From Oscillospiraceae bacterium (lineage in GTDB: Bacteria > Bacillota > Clostridia > Oscillospirales > Oscillospiraceae), in assembly GCA_021770845.1 (NCBI GenBank), contig JAETQF010000003.1:1-64000 (forward strand): a stretch of 64,000 nucleotides of DNA, in the 5' to 3' direction. The notes under the pieces are model-generated. The model was not told where the DNA came from. It saw nothing but the letters and a program-made list of their open reading frames with translations, and did no database searches. Positions 47,641-59,770 of this stretch are shown here, one piece after another. How positions within the stretch are numbered: position 1 is the stretch's first letter; every line of letters begins with the position of its first letter. A program made the translations under genes and the position numbers.

Positions 47641-48708
47641 TTGGAGCTGAGTGAGCGCAAGAAGAAAATCCTGCGGGCCGTGGTGGAAAGCTACATCCAG
47701 ACCGCGGAGCCGGTGGGCTCCAAGGCGCTGGCGGAGCTGACGGGACTGAAGGTGTCCTCCGCCACCATCCGCAACGACCTGGCCGACCTGACGGAGCAGG
47801 GCTATCTGGAGCAGCCCCACACCTCCGCCGGGCGGATCCCCTCCCCCAAGGGCTACCGCCTCTATGTGAACGAGCTGATGGAGGAGCAGCGGCTGAGCCT
47901 GGAGGAGACCAAGCAGATCAACGAGGCCCTGCACCTCAAGATGCAGGAGCTGGACAAGGTCATCGGCCAGGCGGGCCGCATGGTGTCCCAGCTCACCAAC
48001 TACCCGGCCTTCGCCCTGGCGGAGGGCTCCCGGCGGCTGACCATCAAGCGGTTCGACCTGATTTTGGTGGACTCCGCGTCCTTCATCGCCGTGGTGATGA
48101 CGGACAGCAGCGTGGTGAAGAACAAGCTGTTCCGCCTGCCCGCCGATCTCAGCGAGCCCCAGCTTCAGCTGCTCACCACCCTGCTGAACACCGCCTTCGT
48201 GGGCAAGACGCTGGATCAGCTCACCCCGGAGCTGATGCGGGTGGCGGAGCACGCGGCGGGCAGCTCCTACGGGCTGATTTCCCTGGTGGTGTCCTTCGCC
48301 ATGGAGGTGCTGGAGGCGCTGGAGAACAGCCCCGTGTACACCGCCGGAACCAGCCACATCCTGGATCACCCGGAATACCAGGACGTGGGCAAGGCCCAGA
48401 AGCTGATGAGCTATCTGACGGAGGATCACGCCCTGGCCCAGGCGCTGGCCCTGCCCGCCCTGGAGGGGGACGACACCAAGATCCTCATCGGCCCGGAGAA
48501 CGTGGCCGACGAGCTGAAGGACACCAGCGTGGTGCTGGCAAGCTATGACATCGGGGACGGCATGAAGGGGGTCATCGGCGTGGTGGGCCCCACCCGGATG
48601 GACTACGCCAAGGTGGCCGCCAAGCTGTCCTATGTGGCGGACGGGCTGTCCAAGCTGTTCGGGCAGCCGGAGCTGCCCCCGGCCGCGCCGGAAAAGGAGG
48701 AAGAATAG
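47641..48708 (+). CDS. hrcA: Heat-inducible transcription repressor HrcA
   Basis: 355 aa. N-terminal winged helix (LSERKKKILRAVVESYI, then SSATIRNDLADL), GAF-like domain after it. Binds the CIRCE operator. I chose TTG 47641, giving MELSERKKK, the common HrcA start, with GGAAGGGGGG ahead. The ATG at 47608 lies inside the CIRCE itself and would place operator bases in the coding region, so it is less likely. First gene of the heat-shock operon. Confidence 0.96.
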   Translation: MELSERKKKILRAVVESYIQTAEPVGSKALAELTGLKVSSATIRNDLADLTEQGYLEQPHTSAGRIPSPKGYRLYVNELMEEQRLSLEETKQINEALHLKMQELDKVIGQAGRMVSQLTNYPAFALAEGSRRLTIKRFDLILVDSASFIAVVMTDSSVVKNKLFRLPADLSEPQLQLLTTLLNTAFVGKTLDQLTPELMRVAEHAAGSSYGLISLVVSFAMEVLEALENSPVYTAGTSHILDHPEYQDVGKAQKLMSYLTEDHALAQALALPALEGDDTKILIGPENVADELKDTSVVLASYDIGDGMKGVIGVVGPTRMDYAKVAAKLSYVADGLSKLFGQPELPPAAPEKEEE

Positions 48709-48711
48709 TCC

Positions 48712-49299
48712 ATGGCTGACAAGAAGAACAAGCAGAATCCCATCCCGGAGGAGGCCCGGCCCGAGGCGGAGCCCGTCCCCGAGCAGGAGGCCCAGCCGGC
48801 TCCCGACCAGGAGCAGGCCGCCGACACCCCCGGCACGGAGGCCGCCCCGTCCCAGGAGGGGGCCGAGACCCCCGGTACGGAGCAGCTGCTGGCGGAGGCG
48901 GCGGACAAGTACCTCCGGCTGGCGGCGGAATACGACAACTACCGCAAGCGCACCGCCAAGGAGAAGGAGTCCATCTGGAGCGAGGCCAAGGCCCAGACCG
49001 TGGCGGCCTTCCTCCCGGTGTTCGACAACCTGGAGCGGGCGCTGAAGCAGGAGACCGCCGACGAGGCCTACAAGAAGGGCGTGGAGATGACCATGAAGGG
49101 CCTCCAGGACGCCCTGACGGGGCTGGGCGTGGAGCAGATCCCCGCCCTGGGCGAGACCTTCGACCCCAACCGCCACAACGCCGTCATGCACTGTGAGGAC
49201 GAGACGGCCGGGGAGAACACCATTGTGGAGGTGTTCCAGCAGGGGTTTATCTGCGGAGAGAAGGTCATCCGGTTCTCCATGGTGAAGGTGGCGAATTAG
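48712..49299 (+). CDS. grpE: Nucleotide exchange factor GrpE
   Basis: 195 aa. Promotes ADP release from DnaK. The first 55 residues are a long acidic, Pro/Glu/Ala-rich tail (PEQEAQPAPDQEQA region), followed by the coiled coil (YLRLAAEYDNYRKRTAKEKE) and the C-terminal beta domain (LGETFDPNRHNAVMH). It starts 3 bp after hrcA. Second gene of hrcA-grpE-dnaK-dnaJ under CIRCE control. Confidence 0.96.
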   Translation: MADKKNKQNPIPEEARPEAEPVPEQEAQPAPDQEQAADTPGTEAAPSQEGAETPGTEQLLAEAADKYLRLAAEYDNYRKRTAKEKESIWSEAKAQTVAAFLPVFDNLERALKQETADEAYKKGVEMTMKGLQDALTGLGVEQIPALGETFDPNRHNAVMHCEDETAGENTIVEVFQQGFICGEKVIRFSMVKVAN

Positions 49300-49355
49300 G
49301 GCCGCCCCGTATCATTTGTATAAAACAATCTTTACAATAAATTGGAGGAATTATT

Positions 49356-51203
<1,848 letters not shown>

Positions 51204-51269
51204 CAAGCCTGACGGGACACAGCGGGGCCGGGGGCCCCGCCGTTCCCGCGTAAAGAGGTGATTCCATAT

Positions 51270-52421
51270 ATGGCAGATCAGAAACGAGATTATTATGAAG
51301 TGCTGGGCGTGGCCAAAACCGCGTCCGACGATGAATTGAAAAAAGCCTACCGCAAGCTGGCCAAGCAGTACCACCCGGACATGAACCCGGGCAACGCCGA
51401 GGCGGAGGCCAAGTTCAAGGAGATCAACGAGGCCTATGAGGTGCTGTCCGACAAGGACAAGCGGGCCAAGTATGACCAGTTCGGCCACGCCGGGGTGGAT
51501 CCCAACTTCGGGGGCGGCGGCTTCGGCGGCGGCTTCGACATGGGCGACATCGACCTGGGGGATATCTTCGGCTCCTTCTTTGGCGGAGGGTTCGGCGGCG
51601 GCTTCGGCGGACAGCGCCGGGCCGACCCCAACGCCCCCCAGCGGGGCTCCTCCCTCCGGGCCAGCATCACCATCTCCTTCGCGGAGGCCATGGCGGGCTG
51701 CTCCAAGGAGCTGTCCCTCACCCGGACGGAGAGCTGCGACACCTGCCACGGCACCGGCTGCGCCCCGGGTACCACCGCCGAGGTGTGCTCCACCTGCCGG
51801 GGCACCGGCCAGGTTCGCATCCAGCGGGGGGCGGGGGGCTTTGCCTTCAGCACCTCCGCGCCCTGCTCCAAGTGCCGGGGGACGGGCAAGATCATCCATC
51901 AGCCCTGCGCCGACTGCCGGGGGGCGGGCCAGATGCGCCGCCAGCGCAAGATCAAGGTGCGGGTGCCCGCGGGCATCGACCACGGCCAGACCATCTCCAT
52001 GCGGGGCCAGGGCAACGGCGGCCTCAACGGCGGCCCCGCCGGGGATCTGCTGGTGGTGGTGGCGGTCACCCCGGATCCCCGGTTCGAGCGGGACGGGTCG
52101 GATCTGTACACCGTCCACACGGTGAGCTTCACCCAGGCGGTGCTGGGCGGCGAGATCCAGATCGAGGGCATCGACGGCGCCATCAAGCACAACCTGCCCG
52201 CCGGCACCCAGCCCGGGAGCCGGATCACCCTCCGGGGCAAGGGGGCGCCCAATGTCAACGGCCGGGGCCGGGGGGATCTGTACGTCACCATCCAGGTGCA
52301 GGTGCCCACCAACCTCACCGGGCAGCAGAAGGACGCCCTGCTGGCCTACGCCGAGGCCATGGGGGAGGGCTCGCCAGCCCCCACGCCGGTGAAGGACTTC
52401 TTCAAGAAAAAGAAAAAGTAA
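51270..52421 (+). CDS. dnaJ: Chaperone DnaJ (Hsp40)
   Basis: 383 aa from ATG 51270 ([13 protein letters not shown]) behind GAGGTG. The J domain contains HPD at about residues 35-37. Then come a Gly/Phe-rich region ([11 protein letters not shown]), four zinc-binding CxxCxGxG repeats ([32 protein letters not shown]), the substrate-binding beta domains and a basic tail of lysines. Last gene of the hrcA operon; a terminator follows. Confidence 0.98.
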   Translation: MADQKRDYYEVLGVAKTASDDELKKAYRKLAKQYHPDMNPGNAEAEAKFKEINEAYEVLSDKDKRAKYDQFGHAGVDPNFGGGGFGGGFDMGDIDLGDIFGSFFGGGFGGGFGGQRRADPNAPQRGSSLRASITISFAEAMAGCSKELSLTRTESCDTCHGTGCAPGTTAEVCSTCRGTGQVRIQRGAGGFAFSTSAPCSKCRGTGKIIHQPCADCRGAGQMRRQRKIKVRVPAGIDHGQTISMRGQGNGGLNGGPAGDLLVVVAVTPDPRFERDGSDLYTVHTVSFTQAVLGGEIQIEGIDGAIKHNLPAGTQPGSRITLRGKGAPNVNGRGRGDLYVTIQVQVPTNLTGQQKDALLAYAEAMGEGSPAPTPVKDFFKKKKK

Positions 52422-52434
52422 GGGAACATGGACA

Positions 52435-52461
52435 GGGCCGCAGGCATTCCGCCTGCGGCCC
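52435..52461. terminator. Terminator of the hrcA-dnaJ operon
   Basis: GGGCCGCAGGC / GCCTGCGGCCC stem followed by CCTTTCTC, between convergent dnaJ and the DUF4177 gene. Confidence 0.75.
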
Positions 52462-52466
52462 CTTTC

Positions 52467-52649
52467 TCATACTTCCCGCTCAAAGATCAGGTCGAATTGT
52501 ACGATATCGCCGCCGGAGATGTGGGACGGCACCCATCCGGCGTACCGCCAGCCCTCTTTGGCGCGGCGGTCGATGATCTCCCGGTGCTCCCGGTACTTGG
52601 TGACCGAGACGCCCTCGCCCACCACGGTGGTGTATTCGTATTCGTACAT
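52467..52649 (-). CDS. DUF4177 small protein
   Basis: 60 aa, MYEYEYTTVVGEG... with REIIDRRAKEGWRYAGWVP, the DUF4177 pattern. Function unknown. It starts 3 bp after the SPFH gene, so it is almost surely co-transcribed and may act with that membrane scaffold. No signal peptide or transmembrane segment. Confidence 0.85.
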   Translation of the reverse strand: MYEYEYTTVVGEGVSVTKYREHREIIDRRAKEGWRYAGWVPSHISGGDIVQFDLIFEREV

Positions 52650-52652
52650 GGC

Positions 52653-53651
52653 TTACTTACCGGGTTTGGGCTGGTTGGGCTCCACGGTGTCGAACACGCT
52701 CTTGGCGCTGGCGCACAGGCCCGCCAGGCCCTGGAGCTCGCTGGGGATGATGATCTTGGTGGCCCGGCCGTCGGCGGCCTTCTGGAAGGCCTCCAGCGCC
52801 TTGATCTTGATCACGCCCTCGCCGGGGGCGGCCTCATTGATGAGCTTGATGGCGTCGGCGGTGGCCTGCTGCACCTTCATGATGGCCTGGGCCTCCGCCT
52901 CCGCCTCCAGGATTTTGGCCTGCTTGGCGCCCTCCGCCTGGAGGACGGCGGCCTGCTTGGCGGCGTCGGCCCGGAGGATGGCGGACTGCTTCTCGCCCTC
53001 GGCCACCAGGATCTGGGCCTGCTTCTGGCCCTCGGCCTGAAGGATGGCCTCCCGGCGCTCGCGCTCAGCCCGCATCTGCTTCTCCATGGAGTCCTGGATG
53101 TCCCGGGGCGGCATGATGTTCTTCAGCTCCACCCGGTTGACCTTGATGCCCCAGGGGTCGGTGGCCTCGTCCAGAATGGAGCGCATCTGGGTGTTGATGT
53201 GATCCCGGCTGGTGAGGGACTGATCCAGCTCCAGATCGCCGATGATGTTGCGCAGGGTGGTGGCGGTGAGGTTCTCAATGGCGGACAGGGGGTGCTCCAC
53301 GCCGTAAGTATACAGCTTGGGGTCGGTGATCTGGAAGTAGATCACGGTGTCGATCTGCATGGTGACGTTGTCCTTGGTGATGACGGGCTGGGGATCGAAG
53401 TCCACCACCTGCTCCTTCAGGGAGACGGTCTTGGCCACCCGCTCCAGGAAGGGGATCTTCAGGTGCAGGCCCACGCCCCACACCGCGTGGAACGCGCCCA
53501 GCCGCTCGATGACCACGGCCTTGGACTGCTGCACCACCTTGATGTTGGAGGCGATGATGGCCAGGATGAGGATCACCAGGGCCAAGGGGATGGCGAAGGT
53601 GAGGATGGCCCCCAGATCGGGAACCGAGGCGGACAGAGCCAGTGCTTTCAT
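52653..53651 (-). CDS. SPFH/Band 7 (stomatin/QmcA-like) membrane protein
   Basis: 332 aa. One N-terminal membrane helix (residues 12-35), then the SPFH domain (QSKAVVIERLGAFHAVW to about 190) and a long Ala/Glu/Gln-rich coiled coil (repeats of AEGxKQAxIL, about 200-260). Such proteins form large oligomers at membrane microdomains and often partner NfeD proteins. An NfeD gene indeed lies upstream on the same strand, separated by a MITE-like insertion. A DUF4177 gene follows. Confidence 0.95.
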   Translation of the reverse strand: MKALALSASVPDLGAILTFAIPLALVILILAIIASNIKVVQQSKAVVIERLGAFHAVWGVGLHLKIPFLERVAKTVSLKEQVVDFDPQPVITKDNVTMQIDTVIYFQITDPKLYTYGVEHPLSAIENLTATTLRNIIGDLELDQSLTSRDHINTQMRSILDEATDPWGIKVNRVELKNIMPPRDIQDSMEKQMRAERERREAILQAEGQKQAQILVAEGEKQSAILRADAAKQAAVLQAEGAKQAKILEAEAEAQAIMKVQQATADAIKLINEAAPGEGVIKIKALEAFQKAADGRATKIIIPSELQGLAGLCASAKSVFDTVEPNQPKPGK

Positions 53652-53734
53652 GTGTGTTCCTCCTTATATGTCATACTATGTCATACTTCTGGTTTCCTGA
53701 ACAAAAGAGCGGATCGTTTGAAAGAGGACGGTTT

Positions 53735-53899
53735 ATACTAATTCTTCATAAAACAGTTTACTGTTTTATGGGGCCGCATTCTGCGGCCCGGCGGCGCAGC
53801 CGTCAAGAATGTTGTCAATACTTTTCTTGTGCGCCGCAGGCGCGGCGGCGGTACGCCGCCATAAAAAGATTTTTAAATCTTTTTATCAAGAAATAGTAT
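53735..53899. mobile_element. 165-bp MITE-like element
   Basis: Terminal inverted repeats of 19 nt (ATACTAATTCTTCATAAAA, and at the other end the complement of ATACTATTTCTTGATAAAA; 17/19 match). Inside are four hairpins: CATAAAACAG/CTGTTTTATG, GGGCCGCA/TGCGGCCC, a GCGCCGC-rich pair, and AAAAAGATTT/AAATCTTTTT. No open reading frame. It lies between the SPFH and nfeD genes and its end touches the nfeD stop codon. Confidence 0.6.
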
Positions 53900-54378
53900 T
53901 ACCAGTTCTCCTGCCTGGGAGAGGCCCCGGCGGGCACCCGCTCCACGAATACCTTGACCCCCTCGATGCGCAGCACCTTGACCATGGTTCCGGTGGGGAT
54001 ATCGGCGCCGTCCTCGCTGCGGGCGGTCCAGGTGACGCCCCGGATGATGACGGCGCCCTTGCCCTGGATGTTGTCGATGTCCTCGGTGACCAGGGCCTCC
54101 TGGCCGATGGCCCGGTCGGCGTTGGTGTGCTCCACTTTGTTGTTCAAATGCCTTTTGGCCAGGGGCCGCACCGCGGCCAGGCACAGCAGGCTCACCGCCA
54201 GGAACAGGGTGATCTGGATCCACAGCGCCCCGCCCAGCAGAGCGGCGATCAGCGCCGCCAGCGCCCCGGCGGCAAACCAGATGGAGGTCAGCCCCACGGT
54301 GGCGGCCTCCCCGCCCGCAAAGAGCAGCAGCAGCACCAGCCAGACAATTTTCTGCATGGATTCCGCGTCAAACGGCAT
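53899..54378 (-). CDS. NfeD-family membrane protein
   Basis: 159 aa from ATG 54378 (MPFDAESMQK) behind AAAGGAGTG. Two or three N-terminal membrane helices (residues 8-70), then the C-terminal OB-fold typical of NfeD (IGQEALVTEDIDNIQGKGAV at about 90-110). NfeD proteins pair with SPFH proteins such as the one encoded downstream. The stop codon is at the edge of a MITE-like element. The start of the operon carries AT-rich DNA with possible promoters. Confidence 0.92.
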   Translation of the reverse strand: MPFDAESMQKIVWLVLLLLFAGGEAATVGLTSIWFAAGALAALIAALLGGALWIQITLFLAVSLLCLAAVRPLAKRHLNNKVEHTNADRAIGQEALVTEDIDNIQGKGAVIIRGVTWTARSEDGADIPTGTMVKVLRIEGVKVFVERVPAGASPRQENW

Positions 54379-54706
54379 AATCGGCACTCCTTTCTCTCGT
54401 CCGTTCCAGCCCCGGTTTGGGCTTCCAATAAATTGTACCACAAAAGCGGCCCAAGGGAAAGAAGTTTTTCAGGGCCGGTGCCATATTATTGTTGCCATCC
54501 CTTCCATTTTACATTATACTATGGAATGGCAAGGAAATCGGCCGGGTTCCTTCCCTTGTGACACAATGCTACACCCTGCACCCAATGGAAGGTCAAGGGG
54601 TTTTTTCAAAAAAGTTCAGGCCCCCGTCCGGCCGTCGGAGGGCCTGAAACCGGGAACCGGATGGAAGGTTAAGCGGCCTTTCAAAATAATTTTAACGGAG
54701 CGTTTT
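54379..54706. other. Intergenic region, nfeD / RNA methyltransferase
   Basis: 328 bp between divergent genes. It holds an imperfect palindrome (TTGCCAT...ATGGCAA around 54495-54535), promoter-like AT-rich words on both strands (TATTAT near 54485, TATACT near 54518) and a strong hairpin TTCAGGCCC / GGGCCTGAA near 54611-54645. No gene seen. Confidence 0.5.
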
Positions 54707-55828
54707 ATGGATCAAACCTTACAGTTTGTCATACCCGCCCTCATGGGGGTGGAGAGCACGGTGGCCTGGGAGCTGAAAAAGCTGGGTCTGCCGGACGTGC
54801 GGGCGGAAAACGGCCGGGTGCTGTGCCGGGGGGACGCCGGGGACATCCCCCGGATGAACCTGAATCTGCGGTGCGGGGCCCGGGTGCTGCTGGAGCTGGG
54901 GCGGTTCCCCGCCCGCTCCTTCGAGGAGCTGTTCCAGGGGGTGCTGTCCATCCCCTGGGAGGACTACATCCCCCGGGAGGGCCGCTTCCCGGTGAAGGGG
55001 TACTCCATCAGCTCCACCCTGCACTCGGTGCCCGCCTGCCAGTCTATTGTGAAGAAGGCGCTGTGCACGCGGCTGGGGCGGGCCTATGGGCTGGAGACCC
55101 TGCCGGAGACGGGAACTTTATACCAGGTGCAGTTCTCCATTTTGAAGGATGAAGCCACTCTAATGCTGGACACCTCCGGGGACAGCCTGTACAAGCGGGG
55201 CTACCGGGCCCAAAACATGGGCGCGCCCCTGCGGGAGACGCTGGCGGCGGCGCTGGTGCTGCTGTCCCGGTACAAGGGGCGGGATCCCTTCTGCGACCCC
55301 TTCTGCGGCTCGGGCACCATCCCCATCGAGGCCGCCCTCATCGCCAAGAACCGGGCCCCGGGGCTGAACCGCTCCTTTGCCGCCCAGCGGTGGGGGTGGG
55401 TGCCCTCCAGGCTGTGGATGGCGGCGGCGGACGAGGCCATGGATCACGAGTTCCACGGGGACTACGACATCTGGGGCGGGGACATCGACCCCGCCGCCGT
55501 GGAGCTGTCCCGCCACAACGCCGAGCTGGCCGGGGTGGAGGACACGGTGCGGTTTGAGACGGCGGACGCGGCGAGGTTCCACCGGGATTCTTCCCGGGGC
55601 CGGGTGGTGACCAACCCGCCCTACGGGGAGCGGCTGCTGGAGAAGAAGGAGGCGGAGGAGCTGTACCGCGCCTTTGGAAAGGCGGCCCGGGGGCTGCCCC
55701 CCGGCTGGGAGGTGGACGTGCTGTCCTCCCACACCGAGTTCGAGCGGGCCTTCGGCCGTCCGGCGGACAAAAAGCGAAAATTATATAACGGCATGATCAA
55801 GTGTGATTTCTTTATGTACGGCTTATAA
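54707..55828 (+). CDS. THUMP-domain class I RNA methyltransferase (RlmL N-terminal type)
   Basis: 373 aa from ATG 54707 (MDQTLQFVIP); the longer upstream frame is a shadow. THUMP RNA-binding domain (residues 50-150), then a Rossmann SAM domain with DPFCGSGTIPIEAALIA and the catalytic NPPYGERL, as in N2-guanine methyltransferases of 23S rRNA. The likely target is 23S G2445 or an equivalent; the Bacillus homologue is YpsC. GGAG precedes the start. Confidence 0.93.
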   Translation: MDQTLQFVIPALMGVESTVAWELKKLGLPDVRAENGRVLCRGDAGDIPRMNLNLRCGARVLLELGRFPARSFEELFQGVLSIPWEDYIPREGRFPVKGYSISSTLHSVPACQSIVKKALCTRLGRAYGLETLPETGTLYQVQFSILKDEATLMLDTSGDSLYKRGYRAQNMGAPLRETLAAALVLLSRYKGRDPFCDPFCGSGTIPIEAALIAKNRAPGLNRSFAAQRWGWVPSRLWMAAADEAMDHEFHGDYDIWGGDIDPAAVELSRHNAELAGVEDTVRFETADAARFHRDSSRGRVVTNPPYGERLLEKKEAEELYRAFGKAARGLPPGWEVDVLSSHTEFERAFGRPADKKRKLYNGMIKCDFFMYGL

Positions 55829-55879
55829 GGAACGAATCGAAGCGCCCAGAGGAATATTTTGAGAGAGAGGGTCTGGGGC

Positions 55880-56791
55880 ATGAAGCATATATTCATCATC
55901 AACCCCATGGCGGGAAAAAGGGGCGGCGCCCAAAAGCTGGAGGAGAACATCCGGGCGCTGGGCATACCCGCTGAGATCGTGTATACCCGGGAGACGGGGG
56001 ACGCCCGCCGGATCGCCCGGGAGGCGGCGGAGGGCGGGGAGCCGGTGCGCCTGTACGCCTGCGGCGGGGACGGCACGCTGAACGAGGTGGTAAACGGCGC
56101 GGCGGGCTTTGTCAACGCCGCCGTCACCAACGTGCCCATCGGCACGGGCAACGACTTTTTGAAGATCTTCGGCCCGGATTACCGGGCCCGGTTTTCCGAT
56201 CTGCGGGCCCTGTCCCAGGGGCCCCAGGCCGCCATGGATCTCATCGACTGCAACGGCCTGCTGGGCATCGACATCGTGTGCACCGGGGTGGACGCCCGGA
56301 TCGCCGTGGACAAGGACAGCTACAAGGTGCTGCCCCTGGTGAGCGGCATCGGGGCCTACATCCTGTCCCTGATGGTCAACGTGCTGTTCAAGCCCATCTC
56401 CGTGCCCACGGTGGTGGACTGCGGCGACCTCCACTTCCAGGGGGAGACCACCATCGTCTGCGTGTGCAGCGGGCGGTATTACGGCGGCGGCTTCATGCCC
56501 GTGGGGGACAACAGGCCGGACGACGGCGTGCTGGAGACGCTGGTGATCCCCAAGGTGAGCCGGTTCACCTTCTTCCGGCTGGTGGGGAAGTACGCCAAGG
56601 GAAAGTACCGGGACTATCCCGAGCTCATCTACCACCGCCGGGGGGAGGGCGTCACCGTCCGCGGGGAGCGGGAGCTGGTGGCGGTGGTGGACGGCGAGCC
56701 GGTGCGGGCGAAAGAACTCAACATCCGGCTGTCGGACAAAAAGGTGAATTTCTTCTATCCCGGGGGAATGAGCTACGATCCGGTGGGATAG
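55880..56791 (+). CDS. Diacylglycerol/lipid kinase (DagK/YegS type)
   Basis: 303 aa. ATG 55880 gives MKHIFIINPMAGKRGG, the standard start. The DAGK catalytic domain shows ACGGDGTLNEVVNGA and VPIGTGNDF. Phosphorylates diacylglycerol or undecaprenol, a lipid-recycling step at the membrane. 50 bp after the methyltransferase, probably co-transcribed. A strong terminator follows before the groES promoter. Confidence 0.93.
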   Translation: MKHIFIINPMAGKRGGAQKLEENIRALGIPAEIVYTRETGDARRIAREAAEGGEPVRLYACGGDGTLNEVVNGAAGFVNAAVTNVPIGTGNDFLKIFGPDYRARFSDLRALSQGPQAAMDLIDCNGLLGIDIVCTGVDARIAVDKDSYKVLPLVSGIGAYILSLMVNVLFKPISVPTVVDCGDLHFQGETTIVCVCSGRYYGGGFMPVGDNRPDDGVLETLVIPKVSRFTFFRLVGKYAKGKYRDYPELIYHRRGEGVTVRGERELVAVVDGEPVRAKELNIRLSDKKVNFFYPGGMSYDPVG

Positions 56792-56812
56792 GGGCTCCAG
56801 ATTCTGCCGAAA

Positions 56813-56821
56813 TTAGCACTC
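56813..56821. other. Lone CIRCE half-site
   Basis: TTAGCACTC, an exact left half of CIRCE, without the matching right half. About 110 bp upstream of the full CIRCE of groES. Confidence 0.4.
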
Positions 56822-56859
56822 CCGGCATCCGATTGTGAACGAAGGGTGAATTTTTTGGG

Positions 56860-56893
56860 ATCAACCCCTGTTTTTTTTAAAATAGGGGTTGAT
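56860..56893 (+). terminator. Terminator of the lipid kinase gene
   Basis: ATCAACCCCT / AGGGGTTGAT stem with an A/T loop, followed by TTTTTTT. It overlaps the -35 of the groES promoter. Confidence 0.85.
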
Positions 56894-56955
56894 TTTTTTG
56901 CGCGGAGGGGGTATTATCATACTTGTGGTTGGCACTCAGGGCAAAGGAGTGCTAA
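56889..56955 (+). promoter_or_regulatory. Promoter and CIRCE operator of groES-groEL
   Basis: TTGATT (56889-56894), 17-nt spacer, TATTAT (56912-56917). CIRCE at 56929-56955 reads TTGGCACTC-N9-GAGTGCTAA, one mismatch from perfect. Confidence 0.88.
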
Positions 56956-57006
56956 CCCATCTGATTTGGTTAATACGTAAACTATAGATTTAAGGAGGAA
57001 CCAGCT

Positions 57007-57291
57007 ATGAATCTCAAACCCCTGTCCGACCGCGTGATCCTGAAGGCCCTGGAGGCCGAGGAGAAGACCAAGGGCGGCATCATCCTCACCGGCGACGCCA
57101 AGGAGAAGCCCGAGATGGCCGAGGTGGTGGCCGTAGGCCCCGGCGGCATGGTGGACGGCAAGGAGGTCGTCATGACCGTGAAGCCCGGCGACAAGGTGCT
57201 CACCAGCAAGTATTCCGGCACCGAGGTCAAGGTGGACGGCGAGAAGTACAACATCGTCCGGCAGAACGATATTCTGGCCATTGTGGAATAA
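57007..57291 (+). CDS. groES: Co-chaperonin GroES (Hsp10)
   Basis: 94 aa. Lid of the GroEL chamber. The N-terminus MNLKPLSDRVILKALEAEE and mobile loop (EKTKGGIILTGDAKEK, in part) are typical, as is the final ILAIVE. AAGGAGGAA lies ahead of ATG 57007. First gene of groES-groEL, under CIRCE/HrcA control. The gap to groEL carries a palindromic repeat. Confidence 0.98.
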   Translation: MNLKPLSDRVILKALEAEEKTKGGIILTGDAKEKPEMAEVVAVGPGGMVDGKEVVMTVKPGDKVLTSKYSGTEVKVDGEKYNIVRQNDILAIVE

Positions 57292-57297
57292 AACGAC

Positions 57298-57373
57298 TGC
57301 AGGGGGCGATGTCCCCATCGCCCCGCGAGACCTGGCCTGTAAGAAAGGGCCGATGAGGACATCGGCCCCTGCG
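57298..57373. repeat. Palindromic repeat family 1, copy 6
   Basis: Begins TGCAGGGGGCGATGTCCCC; its 26-nt arms pair imperfectly. It lies between groES (7 bp after its stop) and groEL. Confidence 0.7.
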
Positions 57374-57416
57374 GATTCCATTCGATCCGATTTGCATTTG
57401 AATATTTTGGAGGTAA

Positions 57417-59048
<1,632 letters not shown>

Positions 59049-59069
59049 TAGGCTCCAAACGGAATGAAC

Positions 59070-59102
59070 AAAGCGCCCCGGACTTCCTGTCCGGGGCGCT
59101 TT
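59070..59102. terminator. Bidirectional terminator, groEL / mpg
   Basis: AAAGCGCCCCGGAC / GTCCGGGGCGCTTT stem between convergent genes. Confidence 0.75.
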
Positions 59103-59109
59103 CGCGTCC

Positions 59110-59721
59110 TTACAGATAGAACCGCCAGGGGAAGTCCACCGCCTCCTCCGCGTAGTCGATGCCGATGCGTTTTCCCACCTTGATATTCAACGGCCCGCTG
59201 TCCTGGGGGCAGGGGGGCAGGCCCGCGTCCTCCGGCCGGCCGCAGACAAAGAGGGCCTGGGAGCCCCAGGGCAGGCCGTTGAGGGCCCGGTCGATGTTCA
59301 TGCCGGCGCACACCTTGCCGGGGCCGTTGAGAAAATTCTTTTTCTGGTAGGGGCTCATGTCCCGGCACTTGCAATGGAAGCGGTTTTCTGCTATGATATC
59401 AGGGTTATGCCTGGGGGCCAGGCCCCGCACCAGGACGGCCGCCGGCTCGCCCTCCGCTTCGGTGACGAAGTTCAGGCAGCAGTGCATCCCGTAGATCAGA
59501 TAGACGTAGGTCGTCCCCGGCGGGGCGTAGAGCACTTTGGTGCGCTCCGTTTTCCGGCCGCCGTAGGCGTGGCAGGCCTTGTCCATCCGGCCCACGTAGG
59601 CCTCCGTCTCGGTGATCCGGGCGCACAGGGTGATCCCGCCGTACCGGCGCACCAGGTACCTGCCCACCAGATCCCGGGCGGCCTCCACCGTGTCCCGGTC
59701 AAAAAACGACTGCGGCAGCAT
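59110..59721 (-). CDS. DNA-3-methyladenine glycosylase (AAG/MPG type)
   Basis: 203 aa, the normal length. Removes alkylated purines from DNA. ATG 59721 (MLPQSFFDRDT) is the family start, behind AAAGGGGG; the longer frame is a shadow of the EamA gene. Motifs include ETEAYVG (catalytic Glu), RTKVLYAPPGTTYVYLIYGMH and NGPGKVCAGM. Divergent from the EamA-type transporter gene. Confidence 0.95.
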   Translation of the reverse strand: MLPQSFFDRDTVEAARDLVGRYLVRRYGGITLCARITETEAYVGRMDKACHAYGGRKTERTKVLYAPPGTTYVYLIYGMHCCLNFVTEAEGEPAAVLVRGLAPRHNPDIIAENRFHCKCRDMSPYQKKNFLNGPGKVCAGMNIDRALNGLPWGSQALFVCGRPEDAGLPPCPQDSGPLNIKVGKRIGIDYAEEAVDFPWRFYL

Positions 59722-59770
59722 CCGCCCGCCCCCTTTCCAAGGATTATCATGACCCGGAGTTGAGCTTGCT

